A stretch of 64,000 nt of DNA, from NCBI RefSeq assembly GCF_000283155.1, contig NW_004454180.1, positions 18,174,640-18,238,639 of the forward strand, in the 5' to 3' direction. This document shows positions 11,717 through 24,278 of the stretch, piece after piece; within the stretch, counting starts at the first letter, position 1, and the number at the start of each line of letters is the position of its first letter. The notes under the pieces are model-generated. The model worked only from the letters and a program-made list of their open reading frames with translations, did not search any database and was not told where the DNA came from. The position numbers were made by a program, and so were the translations under genes. The stretch is from Ceratotherium simum simum. Lineage: Eukaryota > Chordata > Mammalia > Perissodactyla > Rhinocerotidae.

Positions 11717-12754
11717 ACACGCTAACAACAACATTGCCATCACCTCTGTCCCTAGACCACGCTCTGAACTCACCCCGTCGCTGATTATATGTGAGAAGTG
11801 AAGAGCACATTGACTCACAGGTGCTCAGGGTGCATCCTGAACTGTGTGAAACTGCTCAGGGCCAGGTGGAAAAGCCTTCTTCTAGAAGATTCTTGAACTA
11901 GAAACTAGGAATTACACCAAGAGTGGAAATGTTTTCTTTTTGATTGCTACCTAGCAGCACATTTCATCGAGCATTCCATTCACCCTGTGTTCTAGGTAGA
12001 AATAACAGAAGCAGAAAAAGAGAAAGAAAATCAGACACCCGGGCCTACATAGAACAAAAAAGCAAACTGTTTAAATATTTATAACTAGGCTGGTTCAAAT
12101 AATGATTCAAGGCAGCTTACAAAAATACAAACACTACTAAGTTTTTTTTTTTTTAATAGAAGGAAGGGAAAAGGGGAGAGGAAAATAAGAGCGGAGCATC
12201 GGGAGCCAGATCAGTCCCCAAATGCTCCTGCCGAGATCCTCCGCGTGTTAGAAGGCAGTCTCGGCTTGACTCAGCTTTCAGCTGGGGACACCAGAGGCCA
12301 AGTGCAATTGGTGACATGACTAAGTGTCCTGCAGGAGGAGAACAAGCCAGGGGCACCAGGGGAAGCAGCTCTCCTCACTGACCGGAGAGGGATGGCTCTG
12401 GACATCCTCTTAGGAAGGCCAAGTTCACAGCTGTCCACGAAGCTCATGGGCTCCTTCTGCAGCCCCCAGAGTCTAAGACCACAAGGCCAGGTGTCCCTGG
12501 AAGGGAGCGGGGTCCATGGTACCAAGACGCACTTTTGGTTTTTTCCAGGTCTGCATCTTTTCCAGGTTTTCTCCTCTTTTCATAAAATACTCTTTTGAGG
12601 AATATTCCCAATAAATTACTGAACGATGCTTTCATGAGACTCACCTTGAGCACCATCAACAGAAACAGCCCTCTGAAGACTTAACCAGACCCAGCAGCGT
12701 GCCCAAGTATTGACTGTTCTTTAATTGTTCTATATCAACTGTTCTTGTTTCTGC
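11717..12754. other. Single-copy-like sequence
   Basis: A poly(T) run sits at 12141-12154, with nothing SINE-like attached that I can recognise. Frames are short and overlapping. No gene or repeat could be named. Confidence 0.5.
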
Positions 12755-12975
12755 TAAGAGAGGTGCAGGCTCTGGGACCAGACCGTGAGCTCCGAGTCCC
12801 AGCTCCTGCTTTACCGTGAGCTGTGGGGCCTGGGGCAAGTCACTGAGTCTGCTTGGGCTCAGTTTCTTCATCTGTGAAAGGGAATGATACCAGAACTTCC
12901 CTCTTGTGGTCCTTGTAAACATTAGTGAGCTCCTATATAAAACTCTACGGGACAGTGCCCGGAGCAAGGTAACTA
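12755..12975 (+). repeat. MIR SINE, sense
   Basis: 'gaccagaccgtgagctccga', 'ggggcaagtcactgagtct', 'ctcagtttcttcatctgtga' and 'gggacagtgcccggagcaag' follow MIR order from head to tail. Confidence 0.85.
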
Positions 12976-14184
12976 CTACATTTTATTTTATTAGGAAAAA
13001 GTTTCAGATTTTTATGATTTTTTCATGGGGTAGTACAAACATCTTGGCACAAAGTTCTCTTCAATCTCGTGCACTCTGTTCTCTTGAGATAAAAGCCCTT
13101 CGGGATGTAGGATTATTGTTCTTCCATGCAGCCTGCAGGGAAGGGAGTCCGTTGGCAGGGAAGATAATTGACTTCGGAGACAGAGGACCTGGGTTTGACT
13201 CCGAATTCTGCCATCACCAGCCCCGAGGCCCAAATTCTCTGATGCTCCAAGGTCAACACAAATGCACTCTCCTGGGGCTGGTGGTCGAGCTGAAGTGGAG
13301 CAGCCTGTGTGAGCACACAGAACATGGCCAGGCTCGCCTTGAACACTCGCGGAATGGCAACTCTCAATATCATGATGGAGAAATGACCTGTGTGTGGTGA
13401 AATCCTCACATTTATCCTTTCCCATGTTTCCCCAAGCATCTCTTTCCTTCTTAAAAGGGAAGGTATATCATTTATAATTTTGGATGATTTGGTCTGGTGC
13501 AGAGAACATTACCATGGTACGTGGTAATTTACTGACAGGGTCTTGGCACATTCTCAAATACTCTTTCCTTTGCTGTAGCACTGCTAAAGTGGAGAGCTCT
13601 TTTCTTGTGACCAAAAGCAGCTGAGCATTATTTTCTGCTTGTCTCTCATGCTGGCAAGCCTGAATCACGATCACAAGTGGGCTCCTAATGCGTGGGTGGG
13701 ACACGCCCCTGGCAAGCAGTCTTTTCTTGCCCACAGAACAGTAAACATGGCACTCATTTCAGCACCAAGACACTCTCTGAAAGTGGCTTCCCAAGACTGT
13801 ATGCCCCATAGCATGCTATTTCTTTGTGCAAATAACCATACTTTAACTTTTTTTATTACTAAAAATGAGAAAAAGACTCCAAGTGGTAGGAAAACAACTC
13901 TTTTTTGTCCCAGATAATTTCATCTGAAGGTAAAGTCAAGATATATTTATTGGATAATGTAGTTAACCTTGGGCAGCTCCCTGAAAGCAGTTTCTTTACA
14001 GTATGTATATTGTGAAATATATTTTTTGTTTCCAAATAGAATATGTGGGTGGGTTTTTGAGAGCAAATAAAAACATAAATAAGTTCAATAAAGTGAACAT
14101 TGACATTTGGTTTTGAAGACAATAAAACTCATCTTTCATAAATGATGTAGGTTTTTTCCAATTCATTATCTACAGATCTTTCCA
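12976..14184. other. Mostly single-copy-like; weak MIR head at 13165-13262
   Basis: 'gacagaggacctgggtttga' with 'ctccgaattctgccatcac' near 13178 looks like the tRNA-related head of a MIR, without its core. The 164-codon frame at 12906-13400 runs through the preceding MIR and so is not a gene. The remainder is AT-rich and featureless. Confidence 0.45.
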
Positions 14185-14375
14185 TCCAATCTTTATTAAG
14201 TGCCTACTATGTGCAGGCACTCAAATATGAAACAATTTTATAAGGTAGGCTTTATTTATTCCCTTTTTATAGATGGAGAAACTGAACACAGAGAAGGAAA
14301 TTAACCCCTAAGGTCTCACAGTTACCCTGGGCCAAGCCAGAATTCATGTCCTGCCACCCTACCTTCCCCAGGACC
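14185..14375 (-). repeat. MIR SINE, antisense
   Basis: 'tattaagtgcctactatgtg', 'ccctttttatagatggagaa', 'actgaacacagagaaggaaa' and 'ggtctcacagttac' are the reverse of MIR in order. Confidence 0.8.
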
Positions 14376-14387
14376 TCACGGACTCTA

Positions 14388-14540
14388 GATCTGTGCTGTG
14401 TAACAGGGTAGATACCAGCCACATGCAGCTATTTAAATTTTACTATAGATCAATTAAAATTAAATAGATGAAATCAAATTAAAAATTCAGCCCCTCAGTT
14501 GCACTACCCCCAGTTCAAGTGCTCAAAGGCCTTCTGTGGC
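14388..14540 (+). repeat. DNA-transposon-like interspersed repeat, family not assigned
   Basis: 'accagccacatgcagctatt', 'aaattaaaaattcagcccct', 'cagttgcactacccccagtt' and 'caagtgctcaa' match a common mammalian repeat whose two arms are partly self-complementary (AGCCACATG ... CAAGTGCTC type). I recognise the pattern but not the name. Confidence 0.4.
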
Positions 14541-15899
14541 TGGGGGTTCTCGTGCTGAGCAGCACAAACTCTAGAACCTTCCCATTACCACAGAAAGTGG
14601 TCTTGGACATTGCCACTCTAGCAGCTCCCAGCCTCTCAGCCCCTCAGCTGCTGCTGGAGGATCGTCAGATGCCTCCAGAGGAAAAACAGCACCAAAAGCT
14701 GGCCTCTGTGACCTCAATTCCTTGCTCTTTTGCTAGCTTTCCGGTTCCTTCATACGGATTTTTTTGTCCAGGTTTTCTAGGTCTAAGCAGGAGATTGGCC
14801 TGAAACCAGGCAGGTCACCCTTTCTAGCATTTCGTTCTCCCTGCAGATCTGTCTGCAAGCTTCCTTTGCTCTAATCCACAGGCTCTTGTATTGCTTGATG
14901 AAGAGCACACCCAAGCCTGCCTGAAATTTAAAATAAATGTTTATAAACCTCATCTAGTAATTGTCTCAAGGGGCATTAGCCCTATGTCATACATCCAGAA
15001 ACCCCTATTGTACCCCAATGCCACCAGCCTCCTGGCCTCCACACACACAGAAACCCACGTGAATAGCAGCACAGGTCTTCCCTTGAACACTCGCAGAACC
15101 CCCTCAGCCAACTCATTTCAGGCTTCCCAAAGTGGTGTCTCATTTGAGCTCCCGACCAGGGTACCAGCCACAATCACCACTCAGCTTTGCCTATGCTGCC
15201 CTGGCAGCTCCAGGTCCCACTTGTCAATACATCCATAGTCCCGAAGCCGCTAGAGGAGTCTCATCCGTCACTGCTTACAGGACTCATCATGAGGATACCA
15301 TTTTTTATGCCTCTTGATGCTGCCCAGTTTCCAAATTCCAAGAAGCCAGAGCAAAAGCGTATTCCACACAACATGCGGAGAATCGCCTGTTCCCCAACTC
15401 TGCTGGGACTTGCCCTCTGGCTCTTAAGCACCAGTGCATGTTCCCAGAGTCTCCCAGCACAGTGGCTCCTCCAGGTCTGGCCCCCCTTTCTCCACCACTA
15501 AGGCCCCCACTGGCCCAAGAGCAGGGTGGGAGGCAGACTCACTCACTCCCTTCATCACCCAATCTCCCTTTTTCTGCCTGATGATGACTGTCTCCATTTA
15601 AAAACCCCTCAAAACTTCCTGAAAGACACAAAACAAAATCCCCCATCCATATCAACAGATGGGAATAGACACTAGTGTCTTGTGAGAAGGAGGGAAAGGG
15701 GTGCTTTCTGTATGATCAGTAGGTGCGCCTCGTGTTCAACCTGTCCAATTACCCTTTCTCCCACAGAAGGCCTTTAAATGCTTTACCCAGATGTGTGCAT
15801 TAGGTCTGGCATTTAGCCTGCTTCAAAGATTTTTATGTTGCCTCTACTCTGACACCAAGTTGGGCACTGCAATTCAATTCTGGCTCTGACACCTGGAAT
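14541..15899. other. Single-copy-like sequence
   Basis: No repeat is recognised. Frames of 94-115 codons on the + strand (14519-14803, 14891-15238, 15187-15501) have no domain and no shared phase, so I do not call exons. Confidence 0.5.
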
Positions 15900-16625
15900 T
15901 AGCACAGACCCCACAAATGAAGGTCACCTTCCTCCAGAAGACTGTTAGCACTTCAGACACCAGTGAGAGGGGTCCCAAGCCATCCACACCTCTGACCAAG
16001 TGGCTACAAATTCAGGAGTTCCCACGATCCCATCAGTTTGATAATTCACAAGAGTGATGCACAGAACTCAAGAAAGTGCTATACTTATGATTACAGTTTA
16101 ATTACAAAGGATACAACTCAGGACCAGCCAAACAAAGAGACAATAGGGTGAGGTCCATGAGGGTCCCAAACTTGGAGCTTCTGTGCCCTCTCCTCATGGA
16201 ATCAGGGAGCATCACCTTCCTGGCACATCAATGTGTTTATCAACCAAGAAGCTCCCCTGAGTGTCCAAAGTTCTTATTGGGGTCTCATTACATAGGCATG
16301 ATTGAGTAAATCATTGCCATTGGCAATTGAATTCAACCTCCATCTCACCTTCCCCTCTCCAGAGGTCAGGCTGACTCAAGGTCCCAACCCTTTAACCACA
16401 TGGTTTTTCTTTCTGGAGACCGTGCCCTCATCTGAAGCTATCTGGAGATCTTCCTCCATCCACCTCAGGAGCGTAAATTCAGGAATGAAAAGGGGTCTCA
16501 TGAATAACAAAGACACTTTTATCACTCAGGAAATTCCAAGGGTTTTAGAAGCTCCGTGCCAGGAACCTGGGACAAAGACCAGACAATTCATTATACAGCA
16601 CCTTTACAGCTTGCTTACAGTTACG
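15900..16625 (-). mobile_element. ERV-type LTR, antisense
   Basis: On the + strand I read the reverse of a familiar mammalian ERV LTR: 'cagtttgataattcacaaga', 'acaaaggatacaactcagga', 'cattacataggcatgattga', 'aaattccaagggttttagaa' and 'gtgccaggaacctgggacaa'. The 'ttataaaggatac' region corresponds to the polyadenylation area of the sense LTR. It resembles the LTR at 22340-22875. No internal gag, pol or env sequence flanks it. Family name not assigned. Confidence 0.7.
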
Positions 16626-18119
16626 TGATGTGATTCTTATTCACCAACAGAGGGATATGAAGAGCTTCTGCTACTACCCAAGAATAAATCTAAGTGCCTT
16701 CTCCTTTCTATGACTTCCCAAATTCTGTCCAAGAGAAAAACTAAATTGTTAATTGACAATGGACCCGATTTTTTACTTGGGAAAGATAATATTGCTACTG
16801 CTGCTCTTCGGCCATGATGACTGATAACAATCATTGATCTTGCTTTTTGGGGGTATAGTGTACACCACCCTAAAGGCAATAAACAGAAGAGAATCAGCAT
16901 TCAGAAAATTGTTTTAAAAGTTTGCCTCTTGGAACTGATTTCCACCAAAACCAAACATTACACATGCTACACATGTACACAAGCATGGATCACGTGCAGA
17001 GATGTATGAGGAGGGTTGGAAAACCAGGTTTGCAAAACCCTTAGTGTCAAGCCTGAGTGAAAATGCAAACTTCAGAGTCAAAACCAATTTACAATATAAA
17101 ACACAGCTGGTTGGCCTTAAGTCAGCAGTGTGTCTTGAAAAATCAAAAAAAAAAAAAAAGTGAGAAAAGTTTGAGAGGAGGGAAGGCACATGTTGCCCAG
17201 AATCCTGACTCTAATTAGAGAAGTCCTAGAAGACCCACCGCAAGCTCTGGGCCTGAGTAGTTTGAAAGACGGCAGAAGCCCCGCCTCCAGTAAGAATCAA
17301 CACTGGTAAGGCTAAAATGAAGTCAAGGGGCCATTTTGGCCATACTTTAAAGACTAACCACATCTGCCAGGACAGCAACATTTCCAAACGCTTGAATTTT
17401 TGCAACATGTTTATATGTGTTTCCACTTTCCAGTTTATGCATGACTGAGAAGAAAAGAGAAAGCAAGAGAGAAAGTAAAATGCATTTTCATCAACCAGAT
17501 GGATCCCAGGCTGCAGTCTCTGTATCCTGCACACAGCAAGATTCAGAGTTTAAACTGCCAGGCAAAGGGTTGGTGTTGAACAAAGAATAAAAGTTGAGCT
17601 TATTCTTGCTTTACACCAAACAGTGTCATTAATTTTTTATTTCCCGAGCATACAGTATACACAGCATTTTTTGAATTAGATCCCGAGAGAGTGAGTTTTA
17701 TCATGCTGCCCCCGGTAAGAATGTCTAGGTAGATTCAGTGGGAGTGTTTTTGAAGTATGTTTTAGCTTTTGTGTATATCTGTGTTGGTCCAAATTCTTGC
17801 ATATTCCATGAATACTAAAAAACAAAAGAAAAAACCCAATGGGATGGGAGCACACCCTATTTTGCTCAATGGATAAAAGGATAAACTCTGGGCTGAGAGA
17901 CAAAACCAAAATTTGACCTTCCACAGACTCTCTGAACGCTGGGCTGGTGAACTATGAACAAGATAATGAGGTTCCATGAGCAGCTGAACACACTGATGCG
18001 CAGGGCCATGCCCCCCCGCCACTTGGTTTTCCTAGTTCCATCTCTCCCTTTGCACTTCATGTATGTTCCTAAGAGAAGAGAATGTACTTCTAAAGGATTC
18101 TAATACATTATTTCTGAGT
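16626..18119. other. Single-copy-like sequence
   Basis: An A15 run at about 17145-17159 is the only simple feature. Minus-strand frames (up to 102 codons at 17226-17534) show no motif. No repeat could be named. Confidence 0.5.
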
Positions 18120-18312
18120 TGTAACTTTCCTTTCATTTATTTACTCAACAAGTATCTACTGAGTAACTACCATCTGCCAGAACTTCTCAGCATGGGGCTC
18201 AGCAGTCTCTGTTCTCCTGGTGTCATATTCTAGTAAAGAGGCAAAAATAAACAGAGGAAACTTAAAAATAATTACAACAATCTCAAATAGTGATGAATGC
18301 TATTAAGCAAAC
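18120..18312 (-). repeat. L2 LINE 3' end, antisense
   Basis: 'actcaacaagtatctactga', 'gtaactaccatctgccagaa', 'ctcctggtgtcatattctag' and 'aggcaaaaataaacagagga' follow the antisense L2 3' end (AACAAATATTTATTGAGCACC ... ATTCTAGTGG type). Confidence 0.65.
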
Positions 18313-19189
18313 GTGATACAGAGTGACTGGTGTGTGAGGGTGACCGCATTCGACCACATGGCTCCGGAAAGCCAGGCTGAAGCAGCGTCATTGTTGCTGA
18401 GATCCGACTACAAAAGCTTCAGTCAAGCAAAGACTGGCCAAGGAGAGAACTGGTGCTTGAGGGAAATGGGGAGAATTTCCAACAGGAAACATGCAGTGGG
18501 AAACTGAAGAGAGAACGAGGCTGGCCTGTTGAAGGAATAGAGAGCATGCTCTTGTGGACCAGGCGTGTGGTGATACGAGACAATCCGAGGAACAGGCACG
18601 AACCAGACCACGCAGCCCTGAGAGACCAAGATAAGGCATCTGGATTTTGTTGTCAGTGCTGGGAGGCGCATTTGAGAGTTTGCAGCCAGGAAGGACTTAC
18701 ATTTTTAAAAAAGTCTCTGGCTGTGTGGCTATCACCTGTAGATACTCACAGGGGGTATCAAGGGCCTCTGATGCTGCAGGGTTCAGATACTATGAGGGAT
18801 TCTCTCACTAGAACAGACTCGCTGGGCTCCTAAGACAGCAAGGGAAACTTCCAAGCATGAGAAAGAGGAGGAGGAAAAGGATGGGAAAAGGTGAGCTGAA
18901 ACTTGAGCAGAGCAGGGAGCACATGTGAGGATCTGGAGACAATCCTGAGAATGGCACTGCGGAGAGGAGGTCAAGCTCTGGAGAAGGAAGGGTCAGGGGT
19001 CTGGACTTAAGCTCCTGCAGGGGTGATGTGGATCCAGCTCCGTAGAACCACAGCTGATGCAAACAAAAATGCTCTTGTTGCAAAGTGACCTATTTTAACC
19101 CTGAGGATTTTCTCAGACTCAGTTCAATCAAACATGAGCTCACAATCTATAGCTGTCAACACCAGAGGAACATACAGCAACTTGAGTGA
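18313..19189. other. No recognisable feature
   Basis: Purine-rich single-copy-like DNA. The 126-codon frame at 18453-18833 has no family resemblance. Confidence 0.45.
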
Positions 19190-20600
19190 ACTTATGAGAA
19201 AATCCTCAGGTTAAAATAGTATTCTCCACTGAAAGGAATCAGGGCTTCCCAGAGAAATAGTTGATTCCAGAGCTGGAGCAGGACACATACAAAATGAGCC
19301 TGCAACATTTTGTCACAGAGTGTGAGAAAATACTTATAGAACGATGGGAACATGGCAATAGGACATAGATGCAAACGTGCAGGGGCTCCCATGGGCTAAG
19401 TCAGGGATAACGTGAACATCAAAATAAATAATGGTAATAAAGGATCATAACCCTTCGAATAAAATAGGGGACCATGAGTCCATACAGATGTAGACACAAA
19501 AACAAATATATACAAGTGGGAGAAAAGAAAAGCTTTCCTTACAATATAATGCTAATAATAAATGAAAATGCCAAGCATCATCGTAATAAATAATTCATCC
19601 AATTTAGCCTATGTGCTAAAACTAGTGGGTGTAAGTTTGATAAGAAATTGGATAATCATATAGTCTCAAAATACCCTTCCACAAAATGCCACTTACACAG
19701 AGAGAAAGAACAGCATTACAGGGAAAAGCTGGAACACCTCAACCCACACCAACGTTAGCGTCACCTGGAACGGGATGTGCAGAAATCACTCACCACCTGG
19801 GAGAAGGCATGAGACCCCCGCGCACTTCTGTAACATTCTGCCAAAATTCATAACCTGCATCCAATTACGAGGAAATATCAGACAAACCCAAACTGAGGCT
19901 CATGCTACAAAACACCTGCTTAACGTGTCGAGGTCTCAACCGTTCCACAGTGAAGAGACTGAAGACACACGACATGCTGAGTGCAACACACGAGCTCCGG
20001 TTGGATACTTGGGCTATAAGGACGTTATTGGTGAATCTTAGGTGGGGTCTGAGGATTGGACGGCAGTAACGCATCAGTGTAATGTCCTGATTTTTGGTGG
20101 TTGTACTGTGATTACCCAGCAGAACGAACTTGTTACCCCATGTACATACTGAAGTATTTGGGGATGGTGGGCATCCTGGCCACAACTCACTCTCAAATGG
20201 TTCAGGAAAAAACAGTTACTTGTGGGGCCGGCCCTGTGGCTTAGCGGTTAAGTGCGTGCGCTCCGCTACTGGCGGCCCGGGTTTGGATCCCAGGCGCGCA
20301 CTGATACACCGCTTCTCCAGCCATGCTGAGGTGGCGTCCCACATACAGCAACTAGAAGGATGTGCAACTATGACATACAACTATCTACTGGGGCTTTGGG
20401 GAAAAAACAGGAGGAGGATTGGCAATAGATGTTAGCTCAGAGCCGGTCTTCCTCAGCGAAAAGAGGAAGATTAGCATGGATGTTAGCTCAGGGCTGATCT
20501 TCCTCACAAAAAAAAAAAAAACAGTTACTTGTACAGTACAGTACTTGCAACTTTTCTGAATACTTGGATTTCAAAATAAAATTAGCACATTGAAAAAAAG
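19190..20600 (+). mobile_element. Old L1-like interspersed repeat, copy A, split by a SINE
   Basis: Shares an ordered set of phrases with 37020-37990: 'tattctccactgaaaggaat', 'gttgattccagagctggagc', 'aaactgaggctcatgctaca', 'acgttattggtgaatcttag', 'taatgtcctgatttttggtg' and 'ctctcaaatggttcaggaaa'. It ends with 'cttgcaacttttctgaatac' and an A-rich tail, as in a LINE 3' end. I believe it is an L1-lineage (L1M or HAL1-like) 3' part, but the family is not certain. The ERE SINE at 20224-20520 interrupts it. Confidence 0.6.
20224..20520 (+). mobile_element. ERE-type tRNA-derived SINE
   Basis: The head GGGGCCGGCCCTGTGGC contains the A-box region, and a B-box-like GGTTTGGATCC follows. The body carries 'gcaactagaaggatgtgcaa' and 'atctactggggctttgggg', then two 'gttagctcag' phrases and an A-tail. 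It is flanked by a perfect 12-bp target duplication ACAGTTACTTGT at 20212-20223 and 20521-20532. The intact duplication implies a relatively recent insertion into the older L1-like element. It belongs to the longer-body subtype, with the copies at 44026 and 58525. Confidence 0.95.
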
Positions 20601-20839
20601 ATTTTTTCAGATATGGCTGTAATGAGCCCAGAACAGATGGAATCTCTGCTAACCTGTTACTCTGCTTGGTGGCCTAACATTAACGAGCCTTAACTTCAGA
20701 CCTTTGAGAGTACTTAAGTCTTCAGTTCTCTGATTAACGTGCAGGGGATTTTGCACCAACACCTTCAATCTAGCTAAGAGGGAGAGAAAGGCAGATAATA
20801 TTAACTGAGTTAAGCCGTCTATGCCAACCTGTACCATGG

Positions 20840-20965
20840 GTTATATCATCGCAGTTGTTTCCAGTTTTCAGATGCAAAAACTGAAGCTCAAAAAGTTACA
20901 TAAGTTGACCAGGATCACACCGTAAACATTCCCACTGGAATTAGAATAGACTCAAGGTCTACGGA
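20840..20965 (-). repeat. MIR fragment, antisense
   Basis: 'ttttcagatgcaaaaactga', 'gctcaaaaagttacataagt' and 'gaccaggatcacaccg' are the reverse of the MIR core (bases complementary to CTCATCTGTAAAATG and GTGTGACCTTGG). Confidence 0.7.
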
Positions 20966-22339
20966 CTTGCCCCAGCTTTTCAGCAGGCTTTATCTTCCTT
21001 CTGGATAATTAAGATTCAAAGGGTTATCTAGGGCTGGTGGTCTTGTACGACAGACAAGGGGGCGTGCCTGGATAAACGCTGTCATCCGTTACCCTGCACT
21101 GCGGCTGGATTGTGAGGGTCATGCTCCCTTGCTGCCCACCACTGCTTCCTGGAGGACCACAGGGAAGCCCTTGATTGACAGGCAGAGCCTCCCTTCAGGT
21201 CTGACCTAGAACTTCCAAGGACTCCCTTTGCTGCAGTCAGCCAGGCAACACTGGGAGACAGCACAACACAATTACACTTCCTCAGAATGTCCTCTGGACC
21301 CCTCTGGAATGGCATCTCAATTAGAAAATCTTTCATGACTTTTAATTCCTCTTGGACACTTAAGAAGACATTTGATTAGCTAAGGATTCAGTGATATTTA
21401 ATACTGATGCTGAGAATTTCATTTAAATGTTATTTACCAAGTAGAGGCATTGGCATATCAAAGAGGAGAGTTTGTCTTTGCAAAGGCACACACAAGTTTT
21501 AAACCTATAGTCTAAAAGAGTGTCTGAGAGAATACTGTGCAGACAGAAATATGAGATTCTGTAAGGTCTAATAATTGATCCCTCCTAAGAAAAACCAATC
21601 ACTGTTTTTGAAATGGAAGTTAGCTATTTTCTAAATACTTCATTCAGTGCTTTTCACATAGTAGGTATGTAAAAACTATTTATTGTGTGGAGAAATTAAT
21701 GCTGATACCAAGGGCCAAGAAAATTGCCAATGTCACATATGCTTAACATACTGGCTTGGTCGAAATGAAAGTTCTTCATAATTAAATTTAAAACAGAATT
21801 TCCTTTAAGAAAATTCCTAAGTTAATCCCATGCATGTCCTTTTACGTCTTTTTCAACAGTGATATTTACATAATTTATTGACATGGAAAGCATTTTTCAC
21901 GAAGAAAGGTATTTGAAAGTTGAAAGTGACAACCGAAGAAGGGAATACTTGGAGAACTTTAGATCAAATTATAGCCCCCAATGTTATGTTTTCATTTTAA
22001 ATCTTAAAATGCTATCTTTTGAACTTTTGAAGTTTAAAATTAATTTTTTCTGTAGCCGTGTATGGTTTGGTGTTATATCCAGCAGGCCCCAGGACTTTGC
22101 TGCAGAGCAGGAGCACAGTCAGTGCACACTCTGCATCCGTGCTGGTTACGCGCCATTTGCCTCCCAATCATCCACCCACTTTCCACCCTATCCCGTCCTC
22201 CCTTGTTCCAAGGCTCACCTCTATGTTCTGTGCCATCCAGGCTCCACGCCTTCTGGCTTGCGGGCAAATCCTGCTCACCATCAGGAAATCAGCTCTAGAA
22301 AGAGAGAGAAGTTGGAATACTTATGTACCCTGCTCACTC
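20966..22339. other. Mostly single-copy-like sequence
   Basis: A weak MIR/L2 tail ('cagtgcttttcacatagtag') sits near 21650. Frames at 21883-22392 and 22058-22396 overlap in different phases and run into the adjacent LTR. Nothing else was recognised. Confidence 0.45.
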
Positions 22340-22875
22340 CTTGTCTCTCCAAATGTGTCAGGGGTCCCCAAGACACCCGTTTTGATAATTAGCTAGGACA
22401 ACTTGCAGGACTTAACACAAGTCATACTCACAATGACGACTTATTACTGTGAAAAAATACTGAGCGAAATCAGCAAAAGAAAAAGGCATGTGGGGCAGTG
22501 TCTGGAGGAAGCCAGGTGCAGGCTTCCCAGTCCCTCCCAGTAGAGTCACAGGATGCACGTAACTCCTTCAGCAAAAAGTTGGGACAACACGTGAAATGTT
22601 ACAACCCAGGGAAGCTCATTAGAGACTCAGTTTCCAGTAATTTTATTGGGGCTGGTCCATGTAGGCACTCTCTGCCTGGCCAGTACCAAAATTCCGGACT
22701 CCCAAAAGGAAGACAGGGGTTCAGGATAAATCACATTGTCTGCACACAGTTTAGGCACAGTGAGCAACTCTTATCAATGCAGGTGGTGGGAATTCTCCCA
22801 AATTCCGCATTCCCAGAGGCCAGCCAAGGGCCAACCTTGCAAGCAGGGCTTTCAGAGGACAGTGGTCAGGCCCAC
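22340..22875 (-). mobile_element. ERV-type LTR, antisense, second copy
   Basis: 'caggggtccccaagacaccc', 'ttttgataattagctaggac', 'ttattggggctggtccatgt', 'cactgagctgactct'-type U3 text and 'ggctttcagaggacagtggt' form an antisense LTR. It shares the 'gataatt..ctag.ac..' segment with the LTR at 15900-16625, but its body differs, so it is a related rather than identical family. Solo and non-coding. Confidence 0.55.
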
Positions 22876-23215
22876 TGAGCTGACTCTTCTGCACCCAGCA
22901 GAGGTGCTGGCAGTGGCTATTTCCCACTGCGGTCCCAGCTCCTCCCAGGTGGCCCTCTTCTCTAGTGATGTTCTCCCCAGGTCCCAGTGACACCTCCCTC
23001 CTCCCTGCCCCTTCAGGTCCAGGTATGGGCTAATCCCTGAGTGTGTCCCTGTAGGTTCCCTTACCTCTGCCTGCCCCTCTACACGTAGTCCCTTCAACAC
23101 CACGTAGGTAATGCGTGTAGTCCATTCCTTACTCACAAGAGAATTCCGTCTCTAGGCAAGATGGAGGAAAAGGAACCAGACAGACTACCCTCCTCCCTAA
23201 ACAGAGTCAGTAGGA
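22876..23215. other. No recognisable feature
   Basis: Short GC-richer stretch between the LTR and L1. Nothing supportable was seen. Confidence 0.45.
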
Positions 23216-23858
23216 ATGTCCTCTTTTATTTCAGTCATTTAAGTCTTTTCTTTTTTTTCTTGGTCAATCTGACTAAAGATTTGTCAATTTTGTTGATTTT
23301 TCAAAAAGAACAACCTCTATTGCTTTTCACTTCACTATTTCATTAATTTCTCCACTAACTTTTATTCTTTTCATTCTAGCTTTCCTGTGGTGCCTTTTTC
23401 TATGATATATCATTTTTCATCCTTTATTTTTACTCTATTTATATCTTTGAATCTAAAATGTGTCTCCTGTAGACAGCACATACTTGTATCATATTTTTGT
23501 GTCCAGTTTGACAATCGCTACCTTTGGGCTGGATTGTTTGTGTATTTCATCACATATAAACTTATTACTGGTAGAGTTGAATTTAGGACTGCTGTTTTAC
23601 TAATTTTTTTCCTCAATTTCTCCTTTACTGATTTCTTTGAATTAAGTGAATATTTTCTAATGTTACATTGTCTTCAATGATTTTTTTCACTATATCTTTT
23701 AGGATTTTTTTAGTGGTTGCTCTAGGGTTCTCTTGAACATCTTAACATATCAGAATCAGCTTCAGACTTATAATCACTTATTGCCAGTGATATATAGAAA
23801 TGTTAGCTCTATTCCATTTCCCCCATTTTTCTGGTATTATTATTATATATAGTACATC

Positions 23859-24050
23859 TTTTTTTTTTTTGCTGAGGAAAATTAGCCCTGAGCTAACATC
23901 TGTGCCAATCTTCCTCTATTTTGTTTGTGGGTGGCTGCCACAGCATGGCTGATGAGTGGTGTAGCTCCACACCCAGGATCCGAACCCATGAACACAGGCC
24001 ACTGAAGTGGAAAGCACTGAACTTAACCACAACGCCATGGGGCTGGCCCC
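23859..24050 (-). mobile_element. ERE-type SINE, reverse
   Basis: A poly(T) tail is at 23859-23870. Then come 'attagccctgagctaacatc', 'caatcttcctctattttg', 'ggatccgaacccatgaacac' and the head complement 'gccatggggctggcccc'. Possible 7-bp flanks (agtacat / attacat) match imperfectly. It sits inside antisense L1. Confidence 0.92.
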
Positions 24051-24237
24051 CGTATTACATTTTTTAATGTTATAAACCCAACAAAAAATTGTTATGATTG
24101 TTACTTTACCATCTGTAGTTATTTCTTTACCCCAATACAGCTTTTCTCCCCACACCTCCTGTTCTGTTGTTTGGAAAATATATGACACAATGTATGTTAA
24201 ATTTCTATATGTAATAGGCCCAACAATACATTATATA

Positions 24238-24241
<4 letters not shown>

Positions 24242-24275
<34 letters not shown>
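24242..24275 (+). repeat. (GT)n microsatellite at a SINE tail
   Basis: About 17 uninterrupted GT units sit exactly where the reverse-strand ERE at 24276 should have its poly(A) tail; on the SINE strand this is (CA)n. Confidence 0.95.

Positions 24276-24278
<3 letters not shown>

Noticed and set aside
12906..13400. 164-codon + strand frame
   Set aside because: It starts inside a MIR and runs through ordinary DNA; not coding.
15900..22875. A complete provirus between the two antisense ERV LTRs
   Set aside because: The LTRs differ, and the 5.7 kb between them holds L2, L1-like, SINE and single-copy DNA, with no retroviral gene sequence; they are separate solo LTRs.
24094..24276. Frame ending in a Val-Cys repeat
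   Set aside because: Product of the (GT)n array at the SINE tail.
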